From Lentzea sp. NBRC 102530 (GTDB lineage Bacteria; Actinomycetota; Actinomycetes; Mycobacteriales; Pseudonocardiaceae): 64,000 bases of DNA. The notes beneath the pieces were generated by a model. That model saw nothing but the letters and a program-made list of their open reading frames with translations. It was not told where the DNA came from and made no database searches. This document shows positions 17,161 to 26,445 of the stretch, piece by piece. Position 1 is the stretch's first letter, and each line of letters begins with the position of its first letter. Both the position numbers and the translations under genes were made by a program. The stretch spans positions 675,303 through 739,302 of the forward strand of contig NZ_BSTF01000003.1 of the NCBI RefSeq assembly GCF_030269365.1. The letters run 5' to 3'.

Positions 17161-18654
17161 TCAGCCGTGGGTCGGGAAGCCGAGGTTCACGCCGTGCTGC
17201 TGCGGCCACCGCGCCGTCACGGCCTTGGCCCGCGTGTAGAACTTCACGCCCTCAGCCCCGTGCACGTGCGTGTCCCCGAACAGCGAGTCCTTCCACCCGC
17301 CGAACGAGTAGTAGGCCATCGGTACGGGGATCGGCACGTTGATGCCGACCATGCCGACCTGCACGCGCCGCTGGAACTCCCGCGCCGCCAGCCCGTCGCC
17401 GGTGTAGATGGCCGTGCCGTTGCCGTACTGGTTGGCGTTCACCAGCTGCAGCGCGTCCTCGAACGTGTCGACGCGCACCACAGACAGCACCGGCCCGAAG
17501 ATCTCGTCGGTGTAGATCGTCATGTCCCGCGTCACGTGGTCGAACAACGTCGGCGCCAGCCAGAACCCGTTCTCGGCCCCGGCAGGCGCATGCCCACGGC
17601 CGTCGACCACCAACGAGGCACCGGCGGCCTCACCCGCGTCCACATAGGACTGGACGCGGTCCCGGTGCACGCCGGTGACCAGCGGTCCCATCTGCGCGGA
17701 CGGGTCGGTGCCGGGCAGCACGGACGGGTGCAGGTCGCGGGTGCGAGAAGCGATCTTCGCAACCAGCTCGTCTCCGGTGTCGCCCACGGCAACGACGACC
17801 GAGATGGCCATGCAGCGCTCGCCCGCGGAGCCGTAGCCGGCCGACACGGCGGCGTCGGCGGCCACGTCGAGGTCGGCGTCGGGCAGCACGACCATGTGGT
17901 TCTTGGCGCCGCCGAGGGCCTGCACGCGCTTGCCCGCCGCCGTGCCGCGCGCGTAGACGTGCCGGGCGATCGGGGTCGAGCCGACGAACGAGGCGGCCGA
18001 GACGTCCGGGTGGTCCAGCAGGGCGTTGACCGCGAAGGCGTCGCCCTGCAGGACGTTGAGCACGCCGTCGGGCAGCCCGGCCTCCTGGAAGAGCTCGGCC
18101 AACAGCAGCGAAGCCGACGGGTCGCGCTCGGAAGGCTTCAGCACGAACGTGTTCCCGCATGCGATGGCGACGGGGAACATCCACATCGGCACCATCACGG
18201 GGAAGTTGAACGGCGTGATGCCCGCGACGACTCCGAGCGGTTGCCTCAACGAATAGGCGTCGACACCTCGCGAGACCTGCTCTGAGTGCTCGCCCTTCAG
18301 GAGCTGCGGGATGCCGCACGCGAACTCGACGACCTCCAGCCCGCGCTGCACCTCGCCGGCCGCGTCCGACAGCACCTTGCCGTGCTCGGACGTGATGATC
18401 GCGGCCAGTTCGTCGCGGTGCATGTGCAGCAGGTGGCGGTACTCGAAGAGGATGCGCGAGCGCGTCGACAGAGACGACTCCGACCACGACTGCGCTGCCT
18501 TCAGAGAAGAAGACACGGCGAGGTCGACGTCGGCCTGCTCGGCCAGCACGACCTGGGCGGCGACCGCACCGCTGGCCGGGTTGAAGACGTCAGAGGTCCG
18601 GGACGACACCCCGGTGGTGCGGGCGCCGTCGATCCAGTGGGGGATGGTGCTCAA
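17161..18654 (-). CDS. mmsA: CoA-acylating methylmalonate-semialdehyde dehydrogenase
   Basis: This 497-aa aldehyde dehydrogenase oxidises malonate or methylmalonate semialdehyde to acetyl- or propionyl-CoA, the last step of inositol (IolA) and valine breakdown. It has the MmsA signatures GITPFNFPVMVPMWMFP, FVGSTPIARHVY and the catalytic Cys near residue 280 (GSAGERCMA), and ends in VNLGFPTHG. TTG at 18654 is the start, preceded by GGAGG and overlapping the stop of the LacI regulator, so the dehydrogenase is translated from the repressor transcript. Its position next to iolG-D supports the inositol role. Confidence 0.93.
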   Translation of the reverse strand: MSTIPHWIDGARTTGVSSRTSDVFNPASGAVAAQVVLAEQADVDLAVSSSLKAAQSWSESSLSTRSRILFEYRHLLHMHRDELAAIITSEHGKVLSDAAGEVQRGLEVVEFACGIPQLLKGEHSEQVSRGVDAYSLRQPLGVVAGITPFNFPVMVPMWMFPVAIACGNTFVLKPSERDPSASLLLAELFQEAGLPDGVLNVLQGDAFAVNALLDHPDVSAASFVGSTPIARHVYARGTAAGKRVQALGGAKNHMVVLPDADLDVAADAAVSAGYGSAGERCMAISVVVAVGDTGDELVAKIASRTRDLHPSVLPGTDPSAQMGPLVTGVHRDRVQSYVDAGEAAGASLVVDGRGHAPAGAENGFWLAPTLFDHVTRDMTIYTDEIFGPVLSVVRVDTFEDALQLVNANQYGNGTAIYTGDGLAAREFQRRVQVGMVGINVPIPVPMAYYSFGGWKDSLFGDTHVHGAEGVKFYTRAKAVTARWPQQHGVNLGFPTHG

Positions 18655-19652
18655 CGCAAGCCTCCTGGCGGTGCGGTGGTGTTGCGAACAACGAGCGAGG
18701 GGGTGAGGAGATGGCGCACGGGCTCGGTGCGCTCCGAACGGACGCGCTGCAGAAGCGCGTCCGCGGCCAACCGGCCGAACTCGGCACGGGGCTGGTCGAT
18801 CGTGGTCAGGGAGACGTGCCGCAACGCGGCCAACGAGGTGTTGTCGTACCCCACGACGGAAACGTCCGAAGGAACGCGCAGCCCGGCGTCTTCGAGAGCC
18901 GAGATCGCGCCAACGGCGTTGAAGTCGTTGCAGGACAGGATCGCGGTGGGCAACGCGTCCTCAGCGATCAGCGAACGAACCGCCCGCGCACCAGCGGCGT
19001 CGGTGTACTCGGAGGGAACGACCTGAGGCGCGAGCCCGAAGGACTCCATCGCCGCGACGTACCCGCGCCGACGCGGGCCAGCCTGAGTGCCTTCACCGCC
19101 GTCCAAATGCGCAATGCGCTGATGCCCCAGCGAAACCAGGTGCTCAACGGCCAGCCGCGCACCGACCTCGCCGTCGTCGTTCACGGTGTCCACAGAGGAC
19201 ACACGGGACGAGCGGGCGACCAGGACGATCGGAAGTTGTTCCGCCGCCTTGCCGATCGCGCCACCGGGAACGACCGGTGACAGCAGGACCAGGCCCGCGG
19301 GCCGGAAGGAGAGCAGCGACTCCAAGGCACGGCGTTCGCGGGCGGGTGAGCGGCCGCCGGTGTTGATGATGATGTCGAAGCCCTGCTCGCGCGCCACCTC
19401 GTCGATGCCGTCCACGACCTCCGCGAAGAACGCGTTGTGCAGATCGGACACCATCACGCCCAGCACGGTCGACGTGCGCGAGGCCAGTGAACGGGCCATG
19501 GCGTGCGGCGAGTACCCCAGCTCCTCCGCGGCCTTCAGCACCGCGCTGCGTCGCATCTCGCTCACCTTGGGTGAACCGCGCATCACCAGGGACACCAGTG
19601 CACGGGACACCCCGGCGCGCAGTGCGACGTCCTCCATCGTCGGTCTGACCAC
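18651..19652 (-). CDS. LacI-family repressor of the inositol locus
   Basis: This 333-aa protein has a LacI headpiece at the very N-terminus (TMEDVALRAGVSRALVSLVMRG, with the hinge LGYSPHAMARSLASR) and a periplasmic-binding-protein-like effector domain (VVGYDNTSLAAL, TTIDQPRAEFG). The start is the GTG at 19652, 8 nt after GGGGAGG; longer frames upstream lack a ribosome-binding site. It is divergent from iolG, and two palindromes of the LacI-operator type lie between them. An inositol-derived ligand is likely but not shown. Confidence 0.9.
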   Translation of the reverse strand: MVRPTMEDVALRAGVSRALVSLVMRGSPKVSEMRRSAVLKAAEELGYSPHAMARSLASRTSTVLGVMVSDLHNAFFAEVVDGIDEVAREQGFDIIINTGGRSPARERRALESLLSFRPAGLVLLSPVVPGGAIGKAAEQLPIVLVARSSRVSSVDTVNDDGEVGARLAVEHLVSLGHQRIAHLDGGEGTQAGPRRRGYVAAMESFGLAPQVVPSEYTDAAGARAVRSLIAEDALPTAILSCNDFNAVGAISALEDAGLRVPSDVSVVGYDNTSLAALRHVSLTTIDQPRAEFGRLAADALLQRVRSERTEPVRHLLTPSLVVRNTTAPPGGLR

Positions 19653-19693
19653 TTGAAACACCTCCCCTCGCGTTACGGGCAGGAAACGGACCC

Positions 19694-19721
19694 TTGACAC
19701 CCGTGTGGCCGAAGTTACAGC
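19694..19721 (+). promoter_or_regulatory. Candidate iolG promoter
   Basis: TTGACA at 19694-19699 is followed 16 nt later by TACAGC at 19716-19721, a weak -10. The operators begin right after it, where a repressor would block initiation. Confidence 0.45.
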
Positions 19722-19722
19722 A

Positions 19723-19752
19723 TTGGAGCGCTCCAACCAATAGAGCGCTCTA
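19723..19752. promoter_or_regulatory. Two LacI-type operators between the repressor and iolG
   Basis: TTGGAGCGCTCCAA (19723-19736) and TAGAGCGCTCTA (19741-19752) are perfect palindromes with the central CG of LacI/GalR operators. Their centres are 17 bp apart. They lie 33-62 bp before iolG and about 70-100 bp before the repressor start, so they can control both directions. Confidence 0.75.
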
Positions 19753-19785
19753 ACAGTTCAAGGCGATGAACAGGGGAAACCTGCG

Positions 19786-20916
19786 ATGCGGATCGGAGTA
19801 GCGGGTGTCGGCAGGATCGGCACCATGCATGCGACCAACCTCGCCGCACTGGATCGGGTCGACGAGGTGCTCCTCTTCGACCCGGTGCCCGGCAGGGCAG
19901 CGCAGGCGTCGGCCGAGCTGAGCGGCACCAAGGCGGTCGACGATCTCGACACGTTGCTGGGCAACGTCGACGGCGTCCTGCTCGCCACGCCGACGAACAC
20001 CCACCCCGAGATGCTGCGCGCGGCCATCGCCAAGGGCGTGCCCACGCTCTGCGAGAAGCCGATCGCGAGCGACGTCGCCGAGATGGCCGCGCTGATCGAG
20101 GACGTCGAAAAGTCCGGTGTCGAGGTGCTGGTGGGCTTCCAGCGCCGCTTCGACCCGGCCATCTACGAGCTCAACCGCCGCATCAGGGCCGGCGAGGTCG
20201 GGGACGTCTACCTGGTCAGGGCCGTCGGCAACGACGCGAACCCGCCGGACTTCTCCTACCTGCCCGCCTCCGGTGGCATCTTCCGCGACCTGCTGATCCA
20301 CGACCTCGACTGCGTGCCGTGGCTCGTCGGCGAGCCGGTCGTCGAGGTCTACGCGAGCGGGTCCGTGCTGGTGCACCAGGCGTTCGCGGACGCCGACGAC
20401 GTCGACAACGCCGTCGTGATGCTGAAGTTCGCCGGTGGCGCGCACGCCACGCTCGCCGGCGGCCGGCACGACCCGGTCGGCTACGACCACCGCATCGAGG
20501 TGCTGGGCAGCAAGGACTCGCTGGTCGCGGGCGTCGACCCGAAGACCCCGCTCAACTCGCTGGAACCCGGCGGCCACGTCGCCGGACCGGACGCCTACCC
20601 CGGCTTCCCGGAGCGCTTCCACCGCGCGTACGTCAACGAGATGAACCTGTTCACGCAGGTCATCAAGGGCGAGGTCGCGAACCCGTCCCCGGCGCGGGAG
20701 AGTTTGATCAGCCTGCGCCTGGCCGAAGCATGTGAGCAGTCGCGTCGCACCGGCGCGCCGGTGAAGATCGAGGAACCGCGTCGGTCGTCCGGTCACCCGC
20801 TCTCACCGAATTCGGCGGAGCCCAATTCGGTGAGAGCGAGTCGGCCGGACGACCGACTGGAAGGCGGTTCCTCCGCGACGCCGGAGGCGGCGCAGTTCAA
20901 CACAGAGGGGAACTGA
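19786..20916 (+). CDS. iolG: Inositol 2-dehydrogenase (Gfo/Idh/MocA family)
   Basis: This 376-aa NAD(P)-dependent dehydrogenase oxidises myo-inositol to 2-keto-myo-inositol. The Rossmann motif GVAGVGRIGTMHATNL is at the N-terminus. CEKPIA carries the catalytic Lys, and GGIFRDLLIHDLDCVPWL supplies the Asp/His of the active site. Homologues end near residue 335; here about 40 extra residues rich in Pro, Ser and Arg follow, and they are encoded by the arms of a very long inverted repeat. It is first in the plus-strand operon, and iolE follows 4 nt later. Confidence 0.9.
   Translation: MRIGVAGVGRIGTMHATNLAALDRVDEVLLFDPVPGRAAQASAELSGTKAVDDLDTLLGNVDGVLLATPTNTHPEMLRAAIAKGVPTLCEKPIASDVAEMAALIEDVEKSGVEVLVGFQRRFDPAIYELNRRIRAGEVGDVYLVRAVGNDANPPDFSYLPASGGIFRDLLIHDLDCVPWLVGEPVVEVYASGSVLVHQAFADADDVDNAVVMLKFAGGAHATLAGGRHDPVGYDHRIEVLGSKDSLVAGVDPKTPLNSLEPGGHVAGPDAYPGFPERFHRAYVNEMNLFTQVIKGEVANPSPARESLISLRLAEACEQSRRTGAPVKIEEPRRSSGHPLSPNSAEPNSVRASRPDDRLEGGSSATPEAAQFNTEGN
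20770..20873. repeat. Very long hairpin inside the 3' end of iolG
   Basis: Three perfect helices nest. GAGGAACCGC (20770-20779) pairs with 20864-20873; GTCGGTCGTCCGG (20780-20792) pairs with 20845-20857; CGCTCTCACCGAATT (20798-20812) pairs with 20824-20838. Internal loops are 5-6 nt and the apical loop is 11 nt. In all, 38 base pairs form within 104 nt. It encodes the unusual C-terminal tail of IolG and ends 47 bp before iolE. Confidence 0.9.
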
Positions 20917-20920
20917 GGGC

Positions 20921-21781
20921 ATGGCGAAGATCGCGGGAGCACCCATCTCCTGGGGCGTGTGCGAGGTGCCGGGCTGGGGCGACGTCCTCCCGTCCGAGAC
21001 GGTGCTGAGCGAAATGCACTCCCTCGGCCTCATCGCCACCGAACTCGGCCCGCCGGACTACCTCCCGGCCGACCCCGAGCAGCTCAAAGCGCTCCTCAGC
21101 GGCCACGAGCTCACCCTCGTCGGCGGTTTCCTCGCCGTGACGCTGCACACCGACGTCCAGTCCACTCTGGACGAAGCCGACCGCGTGGCCGCGATCCTCA
21201 AGGCGGGCGGGGCCGAAGTGCTCGTGCTCGCCGCGGCCACCGGCCTCGACGGCTACGACGAGACGCCGAAGCTCAGCGACGACGAGTGGAACACGCTCGT
21301 CGACACCTGCGCGAAGATCCGCGAGATCGCCGCCGGGCACGGGCTCAGGACCGTGCTGCACCCGCACGTGGGCACCCACGTCGAGCGGGAGGCGGAGGTC
21401 GACAGGTTCCTCGCGGACTCCGATCTCCAGCTCTGCCTGGACACGGGCCACCTCCTCATCGGTGGCACGGACCCGGTCGAGCTGGCGCGCCGCTACCCGG
21501 ACCGCATCGGTCACGTGCACCTCAAGGACGTGCGTGACGAGATCGCGGCGAAGGTGCGCAGCGGCGAACTCAGTTACACCGATGCCGTGGAACAGGGCAT
21601 CTACGTGCCGCTCGGGGACGGCGACGTGGACGTCGAAGCGCTGGTGCAGCTCGTTCAAGAGGCGGGTTACACCGGTTGGTTCGTGCTTGAGCAGGACACC
21701 CAGCTCAAGGATGGAAGTCCCGTGGACAAGCCACTTCAGGACACCGCGCGCAGCCTTGCGCACCTCAGCAAGATCCTCTGA
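20921..21781 (+). CDS. iolE: IolE-like inosose dehydratase/isomerase (xylose-isomerase-type TIM barrel)
   Basis: This 286-aa protein has the AP-endonuclease-2/xylose isomerase TIM-barrel fold: APISWGVCEVPGWG at the N-terminus, metal ligands in HPHVGTHVE, CLDTGHLLIGG and VHLKDVR, and a C-terminal EQDTQ. In inositol clusters this family includes IolE (2-keto-myo-inositol dehydratase) and IolI (isomerase). The position after iolG and the C-terminal LGDGDVD favour IolE, but no other iolE is visible to compare. The start ATG is 4 nt after iolG. Confidence 0.8.
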   Translation: MAKIAGAPISWGVCEVPGWGDVLPSETVLSEMHSLGLIATELGPPDYLPADPEQLKALLSGHELTLVGGFLAVTLHTDVQSTLDEADRVAAILKAGGAEVLVLAAATGLDGYDETPKLSDDEWNTLVDTCAKIREIAAGHGLRTVLHPHVGTHVEREAEVDRFLADSDLQLCLDTGHLLIGGTDPVELARRYPDRIGHVHLKDVRDEIAAKVRSGELSYTDAVEQGIYVPLGDGDVDVEALVQLVQEAGYTGWFVLEQDTQLKDGSPVDKPLQDTARSLAHLSKIL

Positions 21782-21795
21782 AGGGACTGGAGACG

Positions 21796-22782
21796 ATGAA
21801 GTCTCGTCTGGTTCTCCGTGCGGGCGTCGCGCTCGCCGGGGTTGCTCTGCTCGCCGCCTGTAGCGGTCCCACCGGTACGAACACGCAGAACACCGGCAGC
21901 AACAACAGCTCGCAGGCCTCGGGCGACCTCAAGGTCTCCGTCATCACCCACGGCACCGCGGGCGACGCGTTCTGGAGCGTCGTGAAGGTCGGCGCCGAGG
22001 ACGCGGGTAAGCAGCTCGGCGTCGGCGTCACCTACAACTCCGACGGCGACCCCGGCGCCCAGGCCAAGCTGATCGACAACGCCGTGTCGCAGAAGGTCGG
22101 CGGCATCGTGGTGTCGATGGCGAACCCGGACGCGCTCAAGACGTCCATCGAGAACGCCGTGAAGGCGGGCATCCCGGTCATCACCATCAACTCCGGCAGC
22201 GCGAAGAGCGCGGAGTTCGGTGCCATGGCGCACGTCGGCCAGGAGGAGACGATCGCCGGTGAGGAAGCCGGCAAGAAGCTCAAGGCCGCGGGCAAGACGA
22301 AGCTGCTCTGCGTGATCCACGAGGCCGGCAACTCGGGCCTCAACCAGCGCTGCGACGGTGCCCGCTCCGGCTTCGGCGGCGCGGTGGAGAACCTCCAGGT
22401 CGACATCTCCAACCCGACCGACATCGAGGCCCGCATCAAGGCGAAGCTGCAGTCCGACGCCGCCGTCGACGGCGTGCTGGCGCTGAACCCGCAGGTCGCC
22501 GTGAACGCGGCCGCCGCCATCAAGGGCGCGAGCTCGAAGGCCCAGGTCGCGACGTTCGACCTGAACGCCGACGTGGTCACCGCGATCAAGGCCGGCGAGG
22601 TCCTCTTCGCCGTCGACCAGCAGCAGTACCAGCAGGGCTACCTGCCGATCGTGATGCTGAAGCTCTTCAAGGACAACGCCAACACCCTCGGTGGCGGCAA
22701 GCCCGTCCTCACCGGCCCCGGCTTCGTCGACAAGGACAACGTGGACAAGGTCGCGGAGTACGCCAAGAACGGCAAGAGGTAA
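21796..22782 (+). CDS. Sugar ABC transporter substrate-binding lipoprotein (inositol-type)
   Basis: This 328-aa lipoprotein has lipobox LAAC (Cys22), a Ser/Asn linker and a ribose-type periplasmic binding fold: [29 protein letters not shown] (shown in part), [22 protein letters not shown] and [11 protein letters not shown]. Type 1 binding proteins of this group bind ribose, xylose or myo-inositol. Given its place between iolE and the permease within the inositol operon, inositol is the likely ligand. Confidence 0.88.
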   Translation: MKSRLVLRAGVALAGVALLAACSGPTGTNTQNTGSNNSSQASGDLKVSVITHGTAGDAFWSVVKVGAEDAGKQLGVGVTYNSDGDPGAQAKLIDNAVSQKVGGIVVSMANPDALKTSIENAVKAGIPVITINSGSAKSAEFGAMAHVGQEETIAGEEAGKKLKAAGKTKLLCVIHEAGNSGLNQRCDGARSGFGGAVENLQVDISNPTDIEARIKAKLQSDAAVDGVLALNPQVAVNAAAAIKGASSKAQVATFDLNADVVTAIKAGEVLFAVDQQQYQQGYLPIVMLKLFKDNANTLGGGKPVLTGPGFVDKDNVDKVAEYAKNGKR

Positions 22783-22797
22783 GGAGGAGGCGGGGAG

Positions 22798-23847
22798 ATG
22801 ACCGTGACAGCCACAGCTCCACCGGCTGCCGACGAACGGCTGGGCAAGCCGAGGGCGATGGATCAGCTGATCAAGCGCCCCGAGATCGGCGCGATGCTCG
22901 GCGCACTGCTCGTGTTCCTGTTCTTCTCCGTGGTCACCGAGCAGTTCCTGAGCGTGGGCGGCGCGGCCACCTGGCTGGACGACGCCTCCATGCTCGGGAT
23001 CATGGCGGTCGCGGTGGCACTGCTCATGATCGGCGGCGAGTTCGACCTGTCCGCCGGCGTCATGACCGCGTCGACCGCGCTCGTCACGGCTCTCCTCGCC
23101 ACCCAGCTCGGACTGAACGTCTGGCTGGCGTTGCTGGTGTCGCTCGCCTTCGCGCTGTCGGTGGGCGCGCTGAACGGCTGGCTCGTGATGCGCACGGGCC
23201 TGCCGAGCTTCATCGTGACGCTGGGCAGCTTCCTCGCGCTGCAGGGCCTGAACCTCGGCATCACGCGCCTGGTCACCGGCAGCGTGCAGGTCTCGGGCAT
23301 GCGGGAGACCGCCGGCTACGAGTCGGCGGGCTTCCTGTTCGCCTCGACGTTCCAGATCGGCGGCACGAGCTTCTACGTGTCGATCATCTGGTGGGTGCTG
23401 TTCACCGTGGTCGCGTCGACGTTGTTGATGCGCACCAGGTTCGGCAACTGGATCTTCGCGATCGGTGGCGCCGCGCAGAGTTCGCGCGCGGTCGGCGTGC
23501 CGGTCGTGCGGTCCAAGATCCTGCTGTTCATGACCACGGCGTTCGCCGCGTGGCTGGTCGGCTCGATCAACATCCTGCGATACGCGAGCGTGCAGGCGAA
23601 CCAGGGCATCGGCCTCGAGTTCCAGTACATCATCGCGGCGGTCATCGGCGGCTGCCTGCTCACCGGTGGCTTCGGTTCCGCGGTCGGTGCGGCGATCGGC
23701 GCGCTGATCTTCGGCATGGCCCGGCAGGGCATCGTCTACGCGGGCTGGAACAGCGACTGGTTCCAGCTGTTCCTCGGCGTGATGCTGCTGGCCGCCGTGC
23801 TGGTGAACAACATGCTGCGCCGCCGCGCGGAAAGGGTCAGGCGATGA
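22798..23847 (+). CDS. Sugar ABC transporter permease (RbsC-type)
   Basis: This 349-aa permease of the ribose/xylose/inositol class has about ten membrane segments, the conserved [11 protein letters not shown] stretch near residue 80, [20 protein letters not shown], and the C-terminal [18 protein letters not shown]. It forms the channel of the importer with the preceding binding protein and the following ATPase. The start ATG is in GGGGAGATG, and GGAGGAGG lies just upstream. The stop overlaps the ATPase start by 4 bp. Confidence 0.92.
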   Translation: MTVTATAPPAADERLGKPRAMDQLIKRPEIGAMLGALLVFLFFSVVTEQFLSVGGAATWLDDASMLGIMAVAVALLMIGGEFDLSAGVMTASTALVTALLATQLGLNVWLALLVSLAFALSVGALNGWLVMRTGLPSFIVTLGSFLALQGLNLGITRLVTGSVQVSGMRETAGYESAGFLFASTFQIGGTSFYVSIIWWVLFTVVASTLLMRTRFGNWIFAIGGAAQSSRAVGVPVVRSKILLFMTTAFAAWLVGSINILRYASVQANQGIGLEFQYIIAAVIGGCLLTGGFGSAVGAAIGALIFGMARQGIVYAGWNSDWFQLFLGVMLLAAVLVNNMLRRRAERVRR

Positions 23848-24614
23848 CGTCACTCATCGAGACCGAGAACATCGGCAAGACCTACGGCAGCGTCATCGCG
23901 CTCAGCGACGTGTCCACCGTGGTCAACGCGGGTGAGGTCACCTGCGTGCTCGGCGACAACGGCGCCGGGAAGTCGACCCTGATCAAGATCCTGGCCGGTG
24001 TCCACCAGCACGACCAGGGCTCGTTCCGGGTCGAGGGCGAGGAGATCCGCTTCTCGTCGCCGCGCGAGGCCCTGGACCACGGCATCGCGACCGTCTACCA
24101 GGACCTCGCGGTGGTGCCGCTGATGTCGGTGTGGCGCAACTTCTTCCTGGGCTCGGAACCCACCACGAAGTTCGGGTTCCTGGACCGCAAGAAGGGCAAG
24201 GAGATCACCAAGAAGGCGTTGTCCGACATGGGCATCGACCTCCGCGACGTCGAACAGCCCGTCGGCACGCTCTCCGGCGGTGAACGGCAGTGCGTCGCCA
24301 TCGCCCGCGCCGTGCACTTCGGCGCCAAGGTGCTGATCCTCGACGAACCGACCGCGGCGCTCGGCGTGAAGCAGGCCGGTGTGGTGCTGAAGTACGTGGC
24401 CCAGGCCCGTGATCGTGGCCTCGGCGTCGTGCTGATCACCCACAACCCGCACCACGCCTACCCGGTCGGCAACCGGTTCCTGCTGCTCAAGCGGGGCCGC
24501 GCGCTGGGCTCGTACGAGAAGTCCGAGATCGACATCAACGAGCTGACCAAGCAGATGGCCGGCGGTGCCGAACTCGAGGCGCTGGAGCACGAGCTGCGGG
24601 GTGTCGAGGCGTGA
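23844..24614 (+). CDS. Sugar ABC transporter ATP-binding protein (single NBD)
   Basis: This 256-aa ATPase has Walker [10 protein letters not shown], signature LSGGERQ, Walker [11 protein letters not shown] and the His-loop ITHN. It has one nucleotide-binding domain, unlike the duplicated RbsA/MglA type, which is usual for FrcA-like inositol and fructose importers of actinobacteria. The ATG at 23844 overlaps the permease stop. It ends overlapping iolC, so transport and catabolism are coupled. Confidence 0.92.
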   Translation: MTSLIETENIGKTYGSVIALSDVSTVVNAGEVTCVLGDNGAGKSTLIKILAGVHQHDQGSFRVEGEEIRFSSPREALDHGIATVYQDLAVVPLMSVWRNFFLGSEPTTKFGFLDRKKGKEITKKALSDMGIDLRDVEQPVGTLSGGERQCVAIARAVHFGAKVLILDEPTAALGVKQAGVVLKYVAQARDRGLGVVLITHNPHHAYPVGNRFLLLKRGRALGSYEKSEIDINELTKQMAGGAELEALEHELRGVEA

Positions 24615-25543
24615 CGTCCCTGGAAGTGCTGACCGTCGGCCGGGTCGGGGTGGACCTCTACCCCGAGCAGTCCGGGGTCCCGCTGGCCCGGGTCAGCACC
24701 TTCGCCAAATCGCTCGGCGGCACCGCGACCAACGTCGCGGTCGCCGCCGCGCGCCTCGGCCGCCGGGCCGGTGTGCTCACCAAGGTCGGCCCGGACGGGT
24801 TCGGCACGTACGTCCGCGAGGCGCTGGAGAGCTTCGGCGTCTCGTCGCAGCACGTCGGCACCTCGCCGGACCTCCTGACGCCGGTGGTGTTCTGCGAGCT
24901 CAACCCGCCCGCCGACCCGCCGTTGCTGTTCTACCGGCTGCCGATCGCGCCCGACCTCACGATCTCCGAGGACGACGTGCCGTGGTCGGTGGTGCGGGAC
25001 GTCCCGTTGTTGTGGGTCACCGGCACGGGCGTCTCCGCCGAGCCTTCCCGTGGCTCGCAACGGATGATGCTGGCTTCACGGGCCCGCCACGGCCACACCG
25101 TGCTGGACCTGGACTACCGGCCGATGTTCTGGCCCGACGTCGAGACCGCGCGCGCCGAGATCGGCTGGATGCTCGACCACGTCACGGTCGCCGTCGGCAA
25201 CCGGACCGAGTGCGAGGTCGCGGTCGGCACGTCCGACCCCGACGAGGCCGCGGACCGGTTGCTGGCACGTGGGATCTCGTTGGCGCTGGTGAAGAAGGGC
25301 GCTGACGGCGTGCTCGTGGCCACGCCGGAGGGACGCTGGACGGTCGCCCCGAACCCGGTCGAGGTGGTGTGCGGACTCGGTGCCGGCGACGCGTTCGGCG
25401 GGTCGTTGGTGCACGGCCTGCTCTCCGGCTGGGACCCGGTCAAGATCGCCCGCTACGCCAACGCGGCCGGCGCGATCGTGGCGTCCCGGCTGGCCTGCGC
25501 CGACGCGATGCCGGACCAGGAAGAGATCGAGGAACTGCTGTGA
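24611..25543 (+). CDS. iolC: 5-dehydro-2-deoxygluconokinase (PfkB family)
   Basis: This 310-aa sugar kinase phosphorylates 5-dehydro-2-deoxygluconate, the fifth step of inositol breakdown. PfkB motifs are clear: [15 protein letters not shown] near the N-terminus and [18 protein letters not shown] near residue 255, where GAGDAF holds the catalytic Asp. Homology to IolC extends over the full length. It begins with GTG overlapping the ATPase stop and ends overlapping the aldolase gene. The kinase, aldolase, isomerase and IolD are all in the same coupled unit. Confidence 0.92.
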   Translation: MTSLEVLTVGRVGVDLYPEQSGVPLARVSTFAKSLGGTATNVAVAAARLGRRAGVLTKVGPDGFGTYVREALESFGVSSQHVGTSPDLLTPVVFCELNPPADPPLLFYRLPIAPDLTISEDDVPWSVVRDVPLLWVTGTGVSAEPSRGSQRMMLASRARHGHTVLDLDYRPMFWPDVETARAEIGWMLDHVTVAVGNRTECEVAVGTSDPDEAADRLLARGISLALVKKGADGVLVATPEGRWTVAPNPVEVVCGLGAGDAFGGSLVHGLLSGWDPVKIARYANAAGAIVASRLACADAMPDQEEIEELL

Positions 25544-26445
25544 TCACCGATGGCCAGTGGCGCGAGTTGTTGTGGCGGCGGGCGGAGGACCCCGGCTCGA
25601 TCCGGCGGGCCTACCAGTCCCGCAAGCGCCGGCACTCCTTGCTGAACGGCAAGTCCACGCTGTTCCTGGTCGCCGCGGACCACCCGGCCCGCGGCGCGCT
25701 GGGCGTCGGCGGCGACCCGCTCGCGATGGCCGACCGCCGCTCGTTGCTGTCCAGGCTGCTCACGGCGCTGGCCAACCCCGACGTCGACGGGGTGCTCGGC
25801 ACGCCGGACGTGATCGAGGACCTGCTGCTGCTGGACGGCCTGAACGACCGCGTGGTCATCGGTTCGATGAACCGCGGCGGCCTCGCCGGGGCGGACTGGG
25901 AGATCGACGACAGGTTCACCGCGTACGACGCGGCGTCCATCGCGACGTTCGGCCTCGACGGCGGCAAGATGCTGCTGCGCCTGGTCGACTCGGACCCCGG
26001 CACGATCCCGACCCTGGAAGGCTGCGCGCGGGCCGTCACCGAACTCGCCGAGCACGGCCTGATGGCGATGGTCGAGCCGTTGCCGTACAAGCGCGACCAC
26101 AACGACAAGCTGGTGCTGCAGAAGGATTCCGCGGCTCTCTCGCGGGCTTCGGCCGTGGCCGCCGGGCTGGGCGCGACCTCCGCGTACACCTGGCTGAAGC
26201 TGCCCGCGCCGGAGGAACCCGAGGTCGTGCTGGACACCACGGCGTTGCCCGCGCTGGTGCTCGGCGGCGTTCCGTCCGAACGGCCGGAGGACGACCTCGA
26301 GTCGTGGGGACGCTCGCTCAAGCACCCGACCGTGCGCGGGCTGGTCGTCGGTCGCGCGCTGCTCTACCCGCCGGACGGTGACGTCGCCGCCGCGGTCGCC
26401 GCCGCCGCCGAAATCCTCCGCACCGCGAAGGGACCCACGGAATGA
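25540..26445 (+). CDS. Cgl0159-type (beta/alpha)8 aldolase of inositol clusters
   Basis: This 301-aa TIM-barrel protein resembles Cgl0159 of Corynebacterium glutamicum, a DeoC/LacD-type aldolase found beside iolC in actinobacterial inositol operons. Visible features are FLVAADHPARG, NRGGLAGADWEIDDRFTAYD and the late ALVLGGVPSE. It probably cleaves 5-dehydro-2-deoxygluconate 6-phosphate to dihydroxyacetone phosphate and malonate semialdehyde, the job of IolJ elsewhere. The reaction is inferred from context. GTG start overlaps the iolC stop, and the stop overlaps iolB. Confidence 0.8.
   Translation: MITDGQWRELLWRRAEDPGSIRRAYQSRKRRHSLLNGKSTLFLVAADHPARGALGVGGDPLAMADRRSLLSRLLTALANPDVDGVLGTPDVIEDLLLLDGLNDRVVIGSMNRGGLAGADWEIDDRFTAYDAASIATFGLDGGKMLLRLVDSDPGTIPTLEGCARAVTELAEHGLMAMVEPLPYKRDHNDKLVLQKDSAALSRASAVAAGLGATSAYTWLKLPAPEEPEVVLDTTALPALVLGGVPSERPEDDLESWGRSLKHPTVRGLVVGRALLYPPDGDVAAAVAAAAEILRTAKGPTE

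Noticed and set aside
21736..23853. 705-codon minus-strand frame antisense to the ABC transporter
   Set aside because: Shadow of high-GC codon bias; the plus-strand genes are unambiguous, and the antisense product is His/Arg/Asp-rich without domains.
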